Source: Ichthyophthirius multifiliis
Taxonomy: Eukaryota > Ciliophora > Oligohymenophorea > Hymenostomatida
Direction: 5' to 3'
Length of the DNA stretch: 64,000 nt
Assembly (NCBI RefSeq): GCF_000220395.1
Contig: NW_004086713.1
Span: 62,001 to 126,000, forward strand
Below are positions 27,591 through 40,653 of the stretch, piece after piece; position 1 is the stretch's first letter; the number at the start of each line of letters is the position of its first letter. The notes beneath the pieces were generated by a model that searched no databases, had not been told where the DNA came from, and saw nothing but the letters and a program-made list of their open reading frames with translations. The position numbers were made by a program, and so were the translations under genes.

Positions 27591-28519
27591 TCACTTCCAA
27601 TCCCACCACAAATTTGGCCCTAAACCTTATTCATTCATACATCCCTGTATTTAATAAAAATATTTAAATAGATATATAATTTACTATAATTTAATGTGTT
27701 TATTCTTAATCTTCTTTTAAATGCACTATTATATTTATATTAAATATTTTTATATATAATTAATAAAATCTATTAGATTTTTTTGTTTACTCATATTAAC
27801 AGCCATAATTTTAAATTAAACATCTTGACCATCTTCATAAAATAAACAAGAACCATCATTTAAATTTTACCATATCCATTTATTTTATTCTTAAGTGCTA
27901 TTTTATTATTATTATTATAATTATTTTTAGTTTAAGTTTTATTTTATATAATTAATTTATATATTTTATACTATCCTGAAGGCTAAAACAAAAATTAATT
28001 ATTTATAAAAGCTTATAAATTTCCAAATTAAACTTTAAAAAATTAAATTAATTTTAATTTTTTATAAAGAAAAAAAAAAAAAAAAACCATTTATTCCTTT
28101 AGAATTTTATGATTGTATTTTTCCTTTATAAATTTCATTTTCTTAAATTTCTTAAATTAAATATGTTATTTCAATCTAATTTATTAATAATAAATAATTT
28201 TATTTTTATAAATCAATTAAATATAAATACATTAAATAAAACTTCTCCTGTAATTTATTCGACAAATCCATCATATACTATTACATCTTTAATTGCAACT
28301 ATTATTTAAGAATGATTTAAAACCTATATTTTTTTATAGTATTAAATAATATGCTTTTTATAAAATATTTAGAAACAAATTTTTTATTCATTTTTATTAT
28401 TATAAGACCTTAAATAAATAAAAATCATAAATTGTTTTTTTAAGATTATTTTTATAATCTAGAGACAAAAGTGAAGGTTTTAATCTTATTTTATCTTTTA
28501 ATGTATTTAAATAAAACAT
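27591..28519 (-). CDS. POLR3H: RNA polymerase III subunit RPC8 (RPC25/POLR3H)
   Basis: RPC8 is the Rpb7-like stalk subunit of RNA polymerase III and acts with RPC9 in initiation of tRNA and 5S transcription. On the minus strand the N-terminus MFYLNTLKDKIRLKPSLLSL fits the family start, followed across an intron by VLNHSQIIVAIKDVIVYDGF. The S1-type region has VYDGFVEQITGEVLFNVFIF, then WIWQNLNDGSCLFYEDGQDV, matching the family WVWEY..LYMDTGEEIRF. The ending CMNEQGLGPNLWWDWK corresponds to human SEPGLGLLSWW. The stop is the complement of 27591-27593. At least three introns, some with long A runs, interrupt the gene; their exact borders are approximate. Confidence 0.85.
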
Positions 28520-29625
28520 TATTTTATTTTATTTTGTTTTATTAAATATTTTGTTTTATTAAAAAACAATAAGTTAATTTTTGGATACACTATATATATT
28601 TATATAGAAATAAAATTTATGTTTTTTATTTTATATAAATATTGTAAATTTTTCAAAATCAAAATAAAATTATAAGAATAAAATTTTAATATATAAATAT
28701 ATATATATAGATATATATGTATATACTTAATTTCTATTTATAGCAATATTTTTTTTTTTCATAAATTATATATATATATATATTTTTTTTTTTTAATATA
28801 TTTTGTAATAGGTTTTATATTATTTTAAGTAGTTTATTCTTTTAGTTTATTTTTTTAAAGTTTATATAATTTCTTTATTACCTATACATATAACTATGTT
28901 GTTTTTTTTATAATATTTTAGTTATCATATATATATATATATATTATTAATAATATAGTTATTCATAAAATACAAAATATTTATTATATTATTTTTATAT
29001 TTAAGGATATTTATATCTTTTTAATATTTTCATTAAAACAAATCATATATTTAACAAATTAATTAAAAATTAAGTTAATATAATTTATTATTCCTCTATA
29101 TAATTATAAAAATTCTATTATCTTTTAATTAATAATTCTTTAACTTTTATATTTAACTTTCTATTTTTTTGTATTCAATTTATATAGTATATTAAAAAAG
29201 TTTTTTTTATTTTATAAAATTTGTAAATAATAAAGTAAAATTTTATTTGTAAAAATAAAATATAATAATTTTATAATCAATATGTTTTATAATTATATAA
29301 TTTAAATTAATATAAAATATTAAATTAATTTTAATATAAGAATATAACGTTAATATATATTAATATATATAATATTTACAACAATAATTAAAATGAATAA
29401 TATTTTTTGTTGTTTTTTTTTGTTATTATTAATTTAGCATATATTATAAATTGAAAAAAGCTAATTTTAAAAAAATAATTACTACTAAAATTAATATTAA
29501 TAAAACATTAATATTCAAAAAATTAAGAGAAAAAAATAAATAAATAAATTATTTTTAATACTTTAATATTAAAATATAAAAACTAAAAATAATTCTAAAA
29601 AAAATTAAAAAATAAAAAAATATAA
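28520..29625. other. Divergent intergenic region, POLR3H / PA200
   Basis: About 1.1 kb of A/T-rich DNA between two divergently transcribed genes, so it should hold both promoters. No motif could be assigned. Confidence 0.6.
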
Positions 29626-30201
29626 ATGAGAAATAAAATTACAAGATAACTATATTTTAATTAAAAATTGCCATTGAAATTGAATGAAAATTATTAAAAA
29701 GAAAGATAATTTTTCTGGAACGAAATTATACATACATTAAAAAATAAAGTAAAAATATCTATATTCATAGAATTTATTATAAAATTAAATTAATGATATA
29801 TAGGATATAGTTAATTAAGCAGGAATAGCAGGAAGTAATGTAAAGTAACTAATAATAAAATTTAAAAAAATATACGGATTAGAAAAAAAAGAATATTAAT
29901 TTCTAGTGTGCATTATTATGGAAATGTTATTTGTGCGTAAAAATGTAAGAACTGACTCGAAAGTACTGTTGTTAAATTTTTTAAATGAAATGCTTTCAAA
30001 AAGAAATAATTTTTAGGATTTGTAATTTAATTGGAAATCTTTTTATGAGTTTTTTACTAGTGAATTTCATAATAATAATGATAAGCCATTCAAAAATGAA
30101 TAATAAACAATTTCATTATTTTCTGAATTTTTATATTTATGTAAAAGATCAAAACATTATTTTGAAGATTCATCTATACTAGAAGTATTATTTTTAAAAA
30201 T

Positions 30202-30250
<49 letters not shown>

Positions 30251-31607
30251 ATATTAAAATTTCTTAGGTATATGATATTTTCAAAAAAAACTTTTATCCT
30301 TCAAAAGGAGATTATGCAATGAATTTTTTAACATTGTTTTTAAAAATTAATAAAGATTAGAAAAATAAACTTATTTATTAATAACTACTTGATGATCTGA
30401 TAAAATATATTGACTTTTATTTTTGTTCAAGAAATACATTAATTTTATATAATATTATGTAGATTTTAAGGTAAATATTATATTATATTATATATATTTT
30501 TTTTAATTATCAAATTTATAGAAAAGTTAAATCTCTTAATTGGGAAAAATATTATGATGAAATATTTACAATTATTTTTAGAAATTTAAATAATTTATTA
30601 ATATTAGATACTATTGTTTCAGAAGAAAATATAGTAAATACTTTATTACCAGAAGAACCTATAGGAATAAAATCAATTTTAAAATAAATTCCAGATTTTT
30701 TAATCCATTTATTACTACCTTCTAATAATAAAAATTATGAAAAAAGTATAATAGTTTTAAAATAAATAAATATATAAATATATTAAAATATAAATCTATA
30801 TATTTTTATATAAAAAAATAGTTTGGTAATATGTTGAAAGAATTTTTTTATTAATTGATAGAGTTTTCAATCCAAATGCTAAAACTGAACAATGTGATAC
30901 TTTAATAAAATTTTTTAAATGTGTAATCCGAAAATTTATAATAAGATATGAAAATGATTAAAAAAAAAATTCAATGTTCCTGATGACATCTCTGATGATG
31001 ATTCTGATGTTATTGATCTTGATTATAATGAAGAAGAATATTAAATTCCTATTTATAAAAGATAAAATAATGCAAATTATACATAAAATATTGATTAAGA
31101 ATAAAATAATAGTGATAAAATTAATGATTAATAAAGTTTTGAAGAGAAAGGTTTTTATTTAAATTAATTTTTAAAAAAAAATTATTTTAAATATAAAATT
31201 TTTTTATTTTAATTTATTTTAATTTTTTTTTTTATTTTTAAAAGAATTTTTTTTGGATGAAATATGCAAAGAAAGATTTCTTTAAATGATAGATAAATTT
31301 TTAAAAAAATTAATTTATATGGAAGATTAAGCACATAGTTCATGTAAAGCTTTAATGTGGTTATGTTATTTTGAACCAAATAGATATGTAGTTTAAATAT
31401 TAAAACATATAAATTAAAGTTTCGCTTATATTGATGATATGAGTATGATTACAATAAAAAATATAATGCTTTTTATAATTCCTGTTGTTTGTGACAGAAA
31501 AATGTGTCATGATGGTATTTATTATATACCTGAGTTTCTTAAAAATTCATTTAAATTATTTGAAGTTTAAGGTTTAAAAGAAAATTTAGATTTAATAGAG
31601 TATTATA

Positions 31608-31660
<53 letters not shown>

Positions 31661-32088
31661 TCTATATATATTTTTTTTATATTATCTTTTTTTTTATATT
31701 TAGAACGTATTCAAAATTATTTATGAATATTCCTGTTATAAAATATTAAGATTTATTGGACGAATATATTTTTGAAAATCCAGGAAAAACTGAAGATGAT
31801 TTTTATAATTTAGTTAATGAAAAAGTTGATGGAAATATAAATATAATTGAAATAATTAAGATTTTAGAAAATTTTAGTTTAAAGTTATTTAAATTTATAG
31901 TTGATAATATATAAACATTGGAAATGTAAGAAAGTGAAAGTTGTACTTTAATTATTGATTTTAATAATATTTTTTGGACTTTTATCACTAATTCATCACA
32001 TTCATTAAGAATCTAATATTTGAATATATTTTTTTAAAAATTAGAAAATAATATATTATCTGAATGCCAATAAAGTAAAGAATATATA

Positions 32089-32146
<58 letters not shown>

Positions 32147-33718
32147 CATAAAATACATTATTTATTTTTAAAGGTATTTCTTTTCTTTTAGATTGCTTTA
32201 GTTTAACAGAACCTGAATCTTTATTAGAATTAACAATTAGTTTATTAGAAAAAAAACTTTTGAAAAAAAGAGTAGATTTAAGCACTATTGAAAAAATGCA
32301 AAAAAATGTAATGTGGTATTTACTTGATAAAAGCGAAAATAAAGATTTTATTCTTGATTATGAATTCGCTATTTTGAATGAATAAACTATAAAATTCCTA
32401 TGTATGTTTATTAGAAAATCGCGTTGTCTTATTCAAGAACATTTATAATAAAACATTTAAAAACAATTGAAACAGTTGCTTTTTTATGCTTTTTTTAAGA
32501 TGATATGAATATTTTTGAGAAATCCTGTGATTTAATCCATACTGTTATACTTACTTTATGCTATGTGTACCCTATAGATATTTCTTATTTGAATAAAAGT
32601 GAGGTTTTAGAAGGAAATTAGAAATTTTAATATTTATCTTTATTAAAAAAAACTAATTTAAAAAAACTATAGCTAGAATGGTATGAACCAGGAGATATTG
32701 AAAAGAAGGTTATACTTGAATGGATATAAAAAACTTTATGTGTTGTTTTATAATATTTTGAAGAAAATTATTTCTCAAAACCTGAGAAATTCAAACTTTA
32801 TAATTATGAAAAAGTATAAATATTATATATATTTATATAAATATTTATATATATATATAGGATTATAGAGAAATTATAGATTAAATGCTATTTGATAATT
32901 CTACTCAAGAAAATATAATATAAACATCGAAATTATAAAAAGATTTTTATAAATTACTTTATGTGGCTTTAGCTTCATTTTCAGGTTCTAATGTAAGAAT
33001 TCCTTTTATTTTAGATACACCGTTAAAAATGGATAGTGAAAGATAATAAAAATATATTGAAATATATAAAGATTTCCAAGAAAAATTCATGTTTAAAGAA
33101 CTTTTAAATACACGAAACGATTTAATGAATTTTTGTTTAAAATTACCTTCTTTATTTCATTCTACTAAAACAATATAAGATGTTTAACTTATTGAAATGT
33201 ATTAATATTTAACAAGAGAATGTTTTGGTGAATCATATTTAATTGAAGAAATAAAAAGATCAAATGAAATGTTAGATGGATTATTATCATTAAATGATTA
33301 TCATAAAACTAATATATATTCTAATAGGTATTATATAAATTAACTATAATTTATTTTTGTAAATTATTTATTAGATTTACACTTTTAATAGAAGGAATTA
33401 CATATTTAAGTGAAAGGATTGATATGTATTTTTTCCTTAATCCTTTTTTAGGATAATAAAAAATGTAACTTTTTAACTGCTTTTTTATTTTTTCTTTTCA
33501 TCCTTTATTTTTGTTCAAAATGTCGATAAGATTCGATCATGATCTTAATTTTGAAAATCCTGAATAAAATTTATACGAATAAATTCATTAGAAAGCTTTC
33601 GAAATTTAAAATTATTATATTTTTGAAAAAGATATTTTAAAATAACCTCCTACTGCTATTATTGAAAGAGTTTAAGAATTGTTAATTTGTAATTTAAGAA
33701 TAGAATAATTATAAGTAA

Positions 33719-33773
<55 letters not shown>

Positions 33774-36469
33774 ATATTTTTAATTTTTTATATTAGAGAT
33801 TTCCATGTTGTGCTAGTAATCCTTAAACATATACCTATATATTTAATACATTATAAATATATGAAAAAATCGACAAAAAAGCTTGGTAAATAAAAATCGT
33901 TGAATAAATAATGAGAGCATTAAATATTCAATATGAAGATAGTTATTTATTTGTGCATTTAAGGCAAAGTAATTAAGAAATATGTAAAATTTTACCTGTC
34001 AAATATAATGAAGAGTTATATTTAAAATTAAGAAAGGAAATTCCTATATAAAGAGATAGCATCTGTAAAGAAAAAGCATTTGAAATAAAAGAAGAATTTT
34101 TAAATATTATTTAAAGAATTAATTAAAAATTAGAAGATGAAAATATACACTGGAAAACAAAAGTTTTATGCTGTTTGTTTGCCTGCTATTTTATGAATGT
34201 AATATAAGATTTAAACTGTATAGAAATTCAAAAATTCACTTCTATAGTAGTTAGTTTTTGTACTTTAAAAAACAATTTTCATTTATCTCAATTAGGAAGA
34301 TCTATTTTATTTAGACTTCTAAATATTCGTAAAAGAAGAGAAGTGAAAAAAAATTACCAAAAAAAAGATGAAAATAATAACAATCATATATAAGAAAGTA
34401 GTAATATTATTATGTAAGGTAAAAATAATACTAATATATAAGAAAATAATAGTAATAATGATATTATTTAAGAAAATAATAATATTATATAAGAAAATAA
34501 TCATATTATATAAGAAAATAATAATAGTAATATTAATTTTTAAGAAAATGATAAATAAAAATCTTTCGAAGACTTTTTAGCTTTTAGATTTTTAAAGAAT
34601 TCTGATAAGAACAATTTTTTAGTAAAAAATAAAGAAACTGGCCTTTTTTATGATTATGAACCTTTATATACAAAAGCTGGTTATTTATTAAAATAAGGAA
34701 ATTTTGGAGAAAATTTAAGGAAAATTATTTTAAATGAAGCTTTTTGTACAAATATGATTGAGTCGATTTTAGAAATGAAAGAAATTTATAGTTCTGATTA
34801 AGAAGAAGAAAATTAAGTGCTAGAATTCGGATAAGGAGAGATTTTTGAACAAATTCAAGTCCTTTTTAACTTTACTTTCGACCAAGATAAAAAAAAAGTA
34901 GTCTTTTTAACATCAACTTGAAATTTAATCTATATGAGTTCTATTGTAGACTTTTCAAGAAGCTTTTTTAGGCTTTCGGGGATGCCTTTTTTGAAAGTTC
35001 ATATAGAAAAATCGAAGAATTAAGTAATGAATTTAACTGTATAGCGAAATAGAGGGTTGTTTCTATTTATATTTCTGGCCTTTTAAAAGGTCTTATCAGA
35101 ATGGAAGAAAACTAGAAATAAAAATACATAGATTTTGCTGTAAAAATAAGCGTAAGTTGTATCGAAAAATGCTCTTAGGAAGTTTTCAGGGATTGGTGTT
35201 TAAGTTTATCGCTTGCAAACTAGAATAATTCATATTTTTTAATCGAAAAATATTTCTCTAAATTACTTGTATAAGTATAGAAAATAAATGGATTGGGAAA
35301 AAGGTTTCGTTATCATAAATTATTGAAAATATTCTTATAATATAATTAAACTTGGAGTAGAAAATATGCCTTAGAAGGGTTAGATATGCTTATAAATACA
35401 GAAATATAAGATATTAAAGAATGTGATGAAAATATAGACCTTTTTGCGGAAATTTTATGCTCATGTATAATTGTAAGAATGAATATTAAAAAAATTAAAG
35501 ACGAAAATATTATTATTGGGGGAATTTAATAGTATATAGATAATAATTAAATTATACTCTAAGATTAAAACTCAGGATTTGAAAATAATCAAAAAATCAT
35601 TATGTATATAGAGTAGATTTTTAGTAAACTATAAAATGCTAAAGATGAAAGTACTAAAAAATTATATTCTCATATGACTTTTAGAATGTTAGATAGTCTC
35701 TCAGTAAAGAAATAAAATGATCTTTTTTGGTCTTATTTTAGACCTTTATTTATATATATTTTAGATAATAAAGTAAATTATATATAAATTTTCTTTTTAT
35801 ATATATTTTTTTATATATATAGCCTGATAATGTAAATGAAATAGAAATTTTAAAAGTAATGTCTTAAAATGAATATCCTAAAAATATAAGAAAAGATATA
35901 GTAGGAATTTTAGGGGAGAAATTTTAAAGTGAGAATTGGGTTTCGAGATAAAAAGTACTTATTTTTGCCAAGAATTTCTTTTATTTTGAAGAATATTAAG
36001 AAAACTTAGTGGATGTTAATGTGCTTTTAAAAAATGCACTTTTGGATAAAAATCATTCAGTGTCGTTACTTGCGATTGATTGTTTGAGTGATATTTTAAA
36101 AATTGCAACTGAAGAAGAATAAAATAACATTTTTTAAAAATTTAAACTTATGGCTTAGATTGTATTGTCGAAAGATAAACATTCGGATGAATATAAAAAA
36201 TCTTACCATATTAAACTAATTGGGATTTAAGTTTTAATGGCATTACTTTTGGCATTTTAAGATTAGATTTATGGATGGACTGAGGAGGCTTTGAAGGAGA
36301 TTATTCATTCGAAAAATGCTAATGCGGTTTTAAAGAAAAAGTTAAAGAATTCATCTCTTAGTATTAGAAAGATAGAATTGATATTATTAAGTTTAATAAT
36401 TTAGAACTTTCAGATAAAATAAAAAAGTAAATTATAGAAATTGCCAATAGTTTTAATTATTTTGCATGA
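29626..36469 (+). CDS. PSME4: Proteasome activator PA200/Blm10 (PSME4)
   Basis: PA200 is a giant HEAT-repeat protein that caps the 20S proteasome. The translation is about 2,000 residues after removing TA-rich introns. Diagnostic parts are FNWKSFYEFFTSEFH, KSLNWEKYYDEIFTIIFRNLNN, AHSSCKALMWLCYFEPNRYV, QQKMQLFNCFFIFSFHPLFLF with MSIRFDHDLNFENPEQ, NLYEFYCRLFKKLFQAFGD, and a C-terminal block ending IIEIANSFNYFA at TGA 36467. That last motif matches the YYA tail that PA200/Blm10 inserts into the 20S alpha ring. A low-complexity insert of about 55 residues (34377-34545) repeats NNIIQE. Frame changes without an obvious intron occur near 30960 (A run), 34918 (after FLTST) and 36335 (AAAGAAAAAG); each looks like one missing base. 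Confidence 0.88.
31611..31655 (+). repeat. (TA)n tract in PA200 intron
   Basis: About 45 bases of alternating TA inside an intron (about 31598-31702) that joins LDLIE to TYSKLF. Confidence 0.9.
33721..33764 (+). repeat. (TA)n tract in PA200 intron
   Basis: About 44 bases of alternating TA after a GTAAGTATAT donor; the acceptor TATTAG precedes AGATTTCCATG (RFPCCAS). Confidence 0.9.
34377..34545 (+). repeat. Imperfect tandem repeat encoding NNIIQE units in PA200
   Basis: Repeated AATAATATTATATAAGAAAAT-type units encode Asn/Ile/Gln/Glu repeats within PA200. They form an apparently disordered insertion between two conserved HEAT regions. Confidence 0.8.
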
Positions 36470-37190
36470 ATATTTTTTTTTTATTTAAATATAAAAATTA
36501 AAATTGATTCAAGTTATATATTTTTATATATTATATATATATACATTAAATATTATATTTTTTTATTTTTTTTATATGTGATTTTATTTTATTTTATTTT
36601 ATTTTTTAAAAATATTTTAAATAAAATAAAATATATATTTTATATCAAAAGGAATAATTTCTTTTTTAAAAAAAAATCAATTTTTTTTATTTAATTTTTG
36701 AATATTAAATATTATTCTTTTTTAAAATAAGCGAAAAAAAATTTTAAATGTAAAAATCGACTTAAAGATAATCTAAATTAGAATAAAAAGATGGATTCTA
36801 TTTTTTTATTTTAACAAAAAGATAATCTAAATAATATAAAAATAAAAAACTCACATATACAAATAATAATAATTAATTAAAAAAGTTTTTTAAAATTATT
36901 ATTAAAAATAATAATCTATAATATATATCCATTTTAATTAAATAATTAATAAAATTTAATTTATTATATTAATTTAAATTACTAATAATCTTACTTTCAT
37001 TTTTTTTTTTTTTAAATATATAATAAAGCGGAAATTAAATATAAATTTTACTATTAAAATTATTAAAGTAAAATTAATAATAACCAAATTTGATTTTTTT
37101 TATTTAATTTAATTATAAAATAAAATTAAATATATATTAATAAAAAAAAAAGGCGTAATAATTATAAATATAAATATAAAAAAAAGTTAT
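36470..37190. other. Intergenic region
   Basis: AT-rich spacer. It contains a direct repeat AAAGATAATCTAAAT at about 36763 and 36816 (53-base spacing); otherwise nothing recognised. Confidence 0.55.
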
Positions 37191-37888
37191 ATGTTAAGTA
37201 TATAAAATCCATTTATTTAATAAATTTTATTTTATTGGAGCATTTTTTTAGTAATTTCTTCAATATATTAAGGAAAGAAAATGTAGAAGAAAAAGTATTT
37301 TTTTATATATATTTTTATTATTATTAATGTAAAAAAAATTTAAATTTAAATTATTAGTAAATTATTAGAAAAAGAAAAGAAAAAATTAGAATAATTATAA
37401 TAAACAGTATAATTATAATAAAAATAATAATAAGAAGGCGTATAGAAATAAAATTATTAAAATTAAATTTAAAAGGTATGTATTATTGATTTTTTTTTTT
37501 AATATTAATCAAATTTTTATTTTAATTTTATTTAAATAAAAAGAAATTAAGAGCAGGAATTAATTTAAATTTAGATGATGTTTTTGGAGATGATGACAAA
37601 TAATAATAAATATAAAATGAAAAAATAGAAATTAACTTAAAAGAAGTTTAGATAAAAAGAACGGCTACAGAATATATAAATAATGAATAAGTATCATTTA
37701 AAAGTTAAAAAAATATTTAAAATAATATATTGGTTGATAAAAAAGATGAATAATAAAATATATATAAAGAAAAAAAAATGAATTATATAAAAAATAGGAA
37801 GAAAAAAATTAAATTATAACAAATAACAAATTTTGGATTGATAAAAAGAAAAACAAAAAAAAAATTTAATATAATAAAAATAATATTC

Positions 37889-37921
<33 letters not shown>

Positions 37922-40653
37922 GTAAAAATTATAGTAAGAAGATGTTAATTATAAATTATAGAAAATAAATAATTATGATTTTGTTAAGAAAATTAACAAA
38001 AAAATAAAATAAAATAAATTTAATGAAGAAAATTCAGATAGCTCTTCTAATGTATCTGATAAAAATACATTAAAAAAGTACACTTTTATATATATTAAAT
38101 ATATGTAATTTTTTTTTTTTTTAGGATAAAAGAAACTATGTAAAGATAAAAAGCTTTAATTTAATTAGAAAAAGAAAAAAATCAATAATAATTAAAATTA
38201 TAATTAATATAATCAGAATAATAAGTTGATTTATAATAATAAAATTTTTAAAATAAAGATTAAAATGAAAACAATTTAATTAAAGAAAACAAAAATTAAA
38301 TTAATAATGGAATATTCGTAACAATTATCAATAAAAATGATATAAGTAATAATAATAATGATATAAGTGTTAATATTAACGATTAAAAAGATAATAAAAA
38401 TCCTTTAAAATAAAATTAAAATCTTTTTTAAAATCTAACTTAATAATAAAAAAATGAGAAAGAAATATTAAATTTAATATAAGTAGAAAAAATAAACTAA
38501 ATTAAATAAAAAGAAGAGTAAAAACCTTTATTTTCTAATTAAATAGGAAGTTTTGAAAATAACGAAAATAATGGTGTTTAAGAATAAAAAAAGACAGGAT
38601 TATTTGAAAATAATATTTAAGGATAAAAAAAAACAGGATTATTTGATGGTATACAAGAATAAAATAAAACAGTATTATTAGAAAATAAAAATTAAGATTA
38701 AAAATAAATAGGATTATTTGAAAAAAAAGTCGTAGATTAAAAAAAAATCGAATTATTTGAAAACAATACTACTGATTAAAATAAAATAGGATTATTTGAA
38801 AAAAATAATTTGGAATAAAAAAATGTTGGTTTATTTGAAAATATAGGCGAGGAACAAAATAAAATAGTATTATTTGAAAATAAAGCTTAGAAATAAAATA
38901 AAACAGGATTATTTGAAAACAATAGTTAAGAATATAATAAAGGATTATTTGAAAATAAAGTTTAAGATTAAAAAAAAACAGGATTATTTGAAAATAATAA
39001 TTAAGAATAAAATAGTAAAGGATTATTTGAAAATAATAGTTAAGAATAAAATAATAAAGGATTATTGTTTGATAATATACAAGAAAAAAATAAAACAGGA
39101 TTGTTTGAAAATTAGGAATAAAAAAAAGTTGTTTTATTTGAAAATAATGCTTAAGAAAAAATAAAAATAGGTCTATTTGATAATAATTCTTAAGATTAAA
39201 AAAAATAGGGTTATTAGAAACAAATAAATAAGGGCAAAAGAAAAATAGCCTTTCTGAAAATAATTAAGAAGAAAAAAAATATGGATTATTTACAAATAAT
39301 TAGGATTAATAAAGCTTATTTGAAAATAATAGTTAATAATAAAAAAATTTATTTGGAAATAATTAAGAAAAGAACAATATAATAAACAATAATTAACAAT
39401 AAAAGGATTTGTTTGAAAATAATAATTAAGAATAAAAGAACTTATTCGAAAATAATAATTAAGAATAAAAAAACTTATTCGAAAATAATAATTAAGAACA
39501 AAAAAGTCTATTTGAAAATAATAATTAAGAACAAAAAAGCCTATTTGGGAATAATAATTAAGAACAAAAAAGTCTATTTGGAAATAATAATTAAGAGCAA
39601 AAAAGCCTATTTGGGAATAATAATTAAGAGCAAAAAAGCCTATTTGGGAATAATAATTAAGAACAAAAAAGCCTATTTGGGAATAATAATTAAGAACAAA
39701 AAAGCCTATTTGGGAATAATAATTAAGAACAAAAAAGCCTATTTGGGAATAATAATTAAGAACAAAAAGGTTTATTTGCAATTAATGATAATGAAAAAAA
39801 GAATCTGAATTGTAATAATAATGAAGAAAAAAATATTATATTTGTGAATAATAATTAAGAACAAAAAAAGAAATATAGAATGAAAATAATAAAGAAATAA
39901 AAAAAAGTTCATTGGATAAAAATTAAAATGATAATGAAGAAACTGAAAAATCTAATTTGTTTGCGAATATTATAAATGAAGCGAAATTTCCTTTTTAATA
40001 AAAAGAAGAAAATAATAGTTTATTTTTAACAAATAATGAATAAAATTAAAAGGTTTCATTATTTCAAAATTCAAATAAAGATAATAATAATTAAAGTCTA
40101 TTTAAAAAAGAAGGCTTATTTGCAAATTTAAATAAAGGAAACGAAAATAAAGAATAAAATTAAGAAATTAACAAAAAAAAATACTGAAAAATAAGAAGGA
40201 GCAAAAAGTTTGTTTTCTAATATTAGTAATGTAAATAAAGAAGGAACATTATAAGTAAATTAAAGTACAGGATTATTTGGGAATACTTAAAATAATAAGG
40301 GAGTTAATAAATAAGAAAATTAGCTTTCTAATTTGATTAGTAGTAATGTATAATAATAAGGAACTTCTTTATTTAGAAAAAAGGATTAAGAATTAAAATA
40401 AGAAGGACTTTTAAATAATAATAATAGTAATACAGAAGGATTATTTGGTAAAAATGGAGGTTTGTTTTAAAAAAATACTAATAATTGTGGAGGATTATTC
40501 TAAAACGCTTTGAACACATAGGGTAGTAGTGGGTTATTTGGTAATAATAAGATATAATAAAATAATAGTGCAAACGGAGGAGGAGGATTATTTGATAATT
40601 TAAAAAGCATTGAAAGCAATAATAATTAGATAAAATAAGTAGAAAATAATTGA
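37191..40653 (+). CDS. FG-repeat protein, probable nucleoporin
   Basis: After a Gln/Asn-rich N-terminal half with two introns (about 37295-37371 and 37477-37543), the protein becomes an array of LF-containing units: first degenerate GLFENN with Gln/Lys spacers, then perfect 11-residue units SLFGNNNQEQK, then STGLFGN, GLFGKNGGLFQ, GGLFQN, SSGLFGNN and GGGGLFDN near the C-terminus. GLFG and xLFG motifs in a disordered Asn/Gln/Lys-rich protein are typical of nucleoporins lining the pore channel; ciliate Nup98-like proteins show such variants. No globular autoproteolytic Nup98 domain was seen, so it may be another FG Nup. The start is uncertain (ATG 37191 or 37281), and frame changes near 37778, 37860, 39195, 39890 and 40180 lie in A runs. 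TGA 40651 ends it. Confidence 0.7.
39409..39771 (+). repeat. 33-bp tandem array encoding LFGNNNQEQKS
   Basis: Eleven consecutive 33-base units begin at 39409 and repeat at 39442, 39475 and so on. Early units encode LFENNNQEQKN and later ones LFGNNNQEQKS with almost identical DNA. The exact phase, a multiple of three, keeps the FG frame. Near-identity of the later units points to recent expansion by unequal exchange or slippage. Confidence 0.93.

Noticed and set aside
30974-31162. Met/Ile-rich plus-strand ORF in PA200
   Set aside because: It is PA200 read one frame off; the correct frame gives an acidic DDISDDDSDVIDLDYNEEE linker.
39409-39771. CRISPR-like regular array
   Set aside because: Units are contiguous 33-mers without spacers and encode an in-frame protein repeat in a eukaryote.
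39290-39781. A 163-codon minus-strand ORF with repeated FxxNYYSQIG units
   Set aside because: It is the antisense shadow of the 33-bp FG-repeat array; the plus-strand frame has far better context on both sides.
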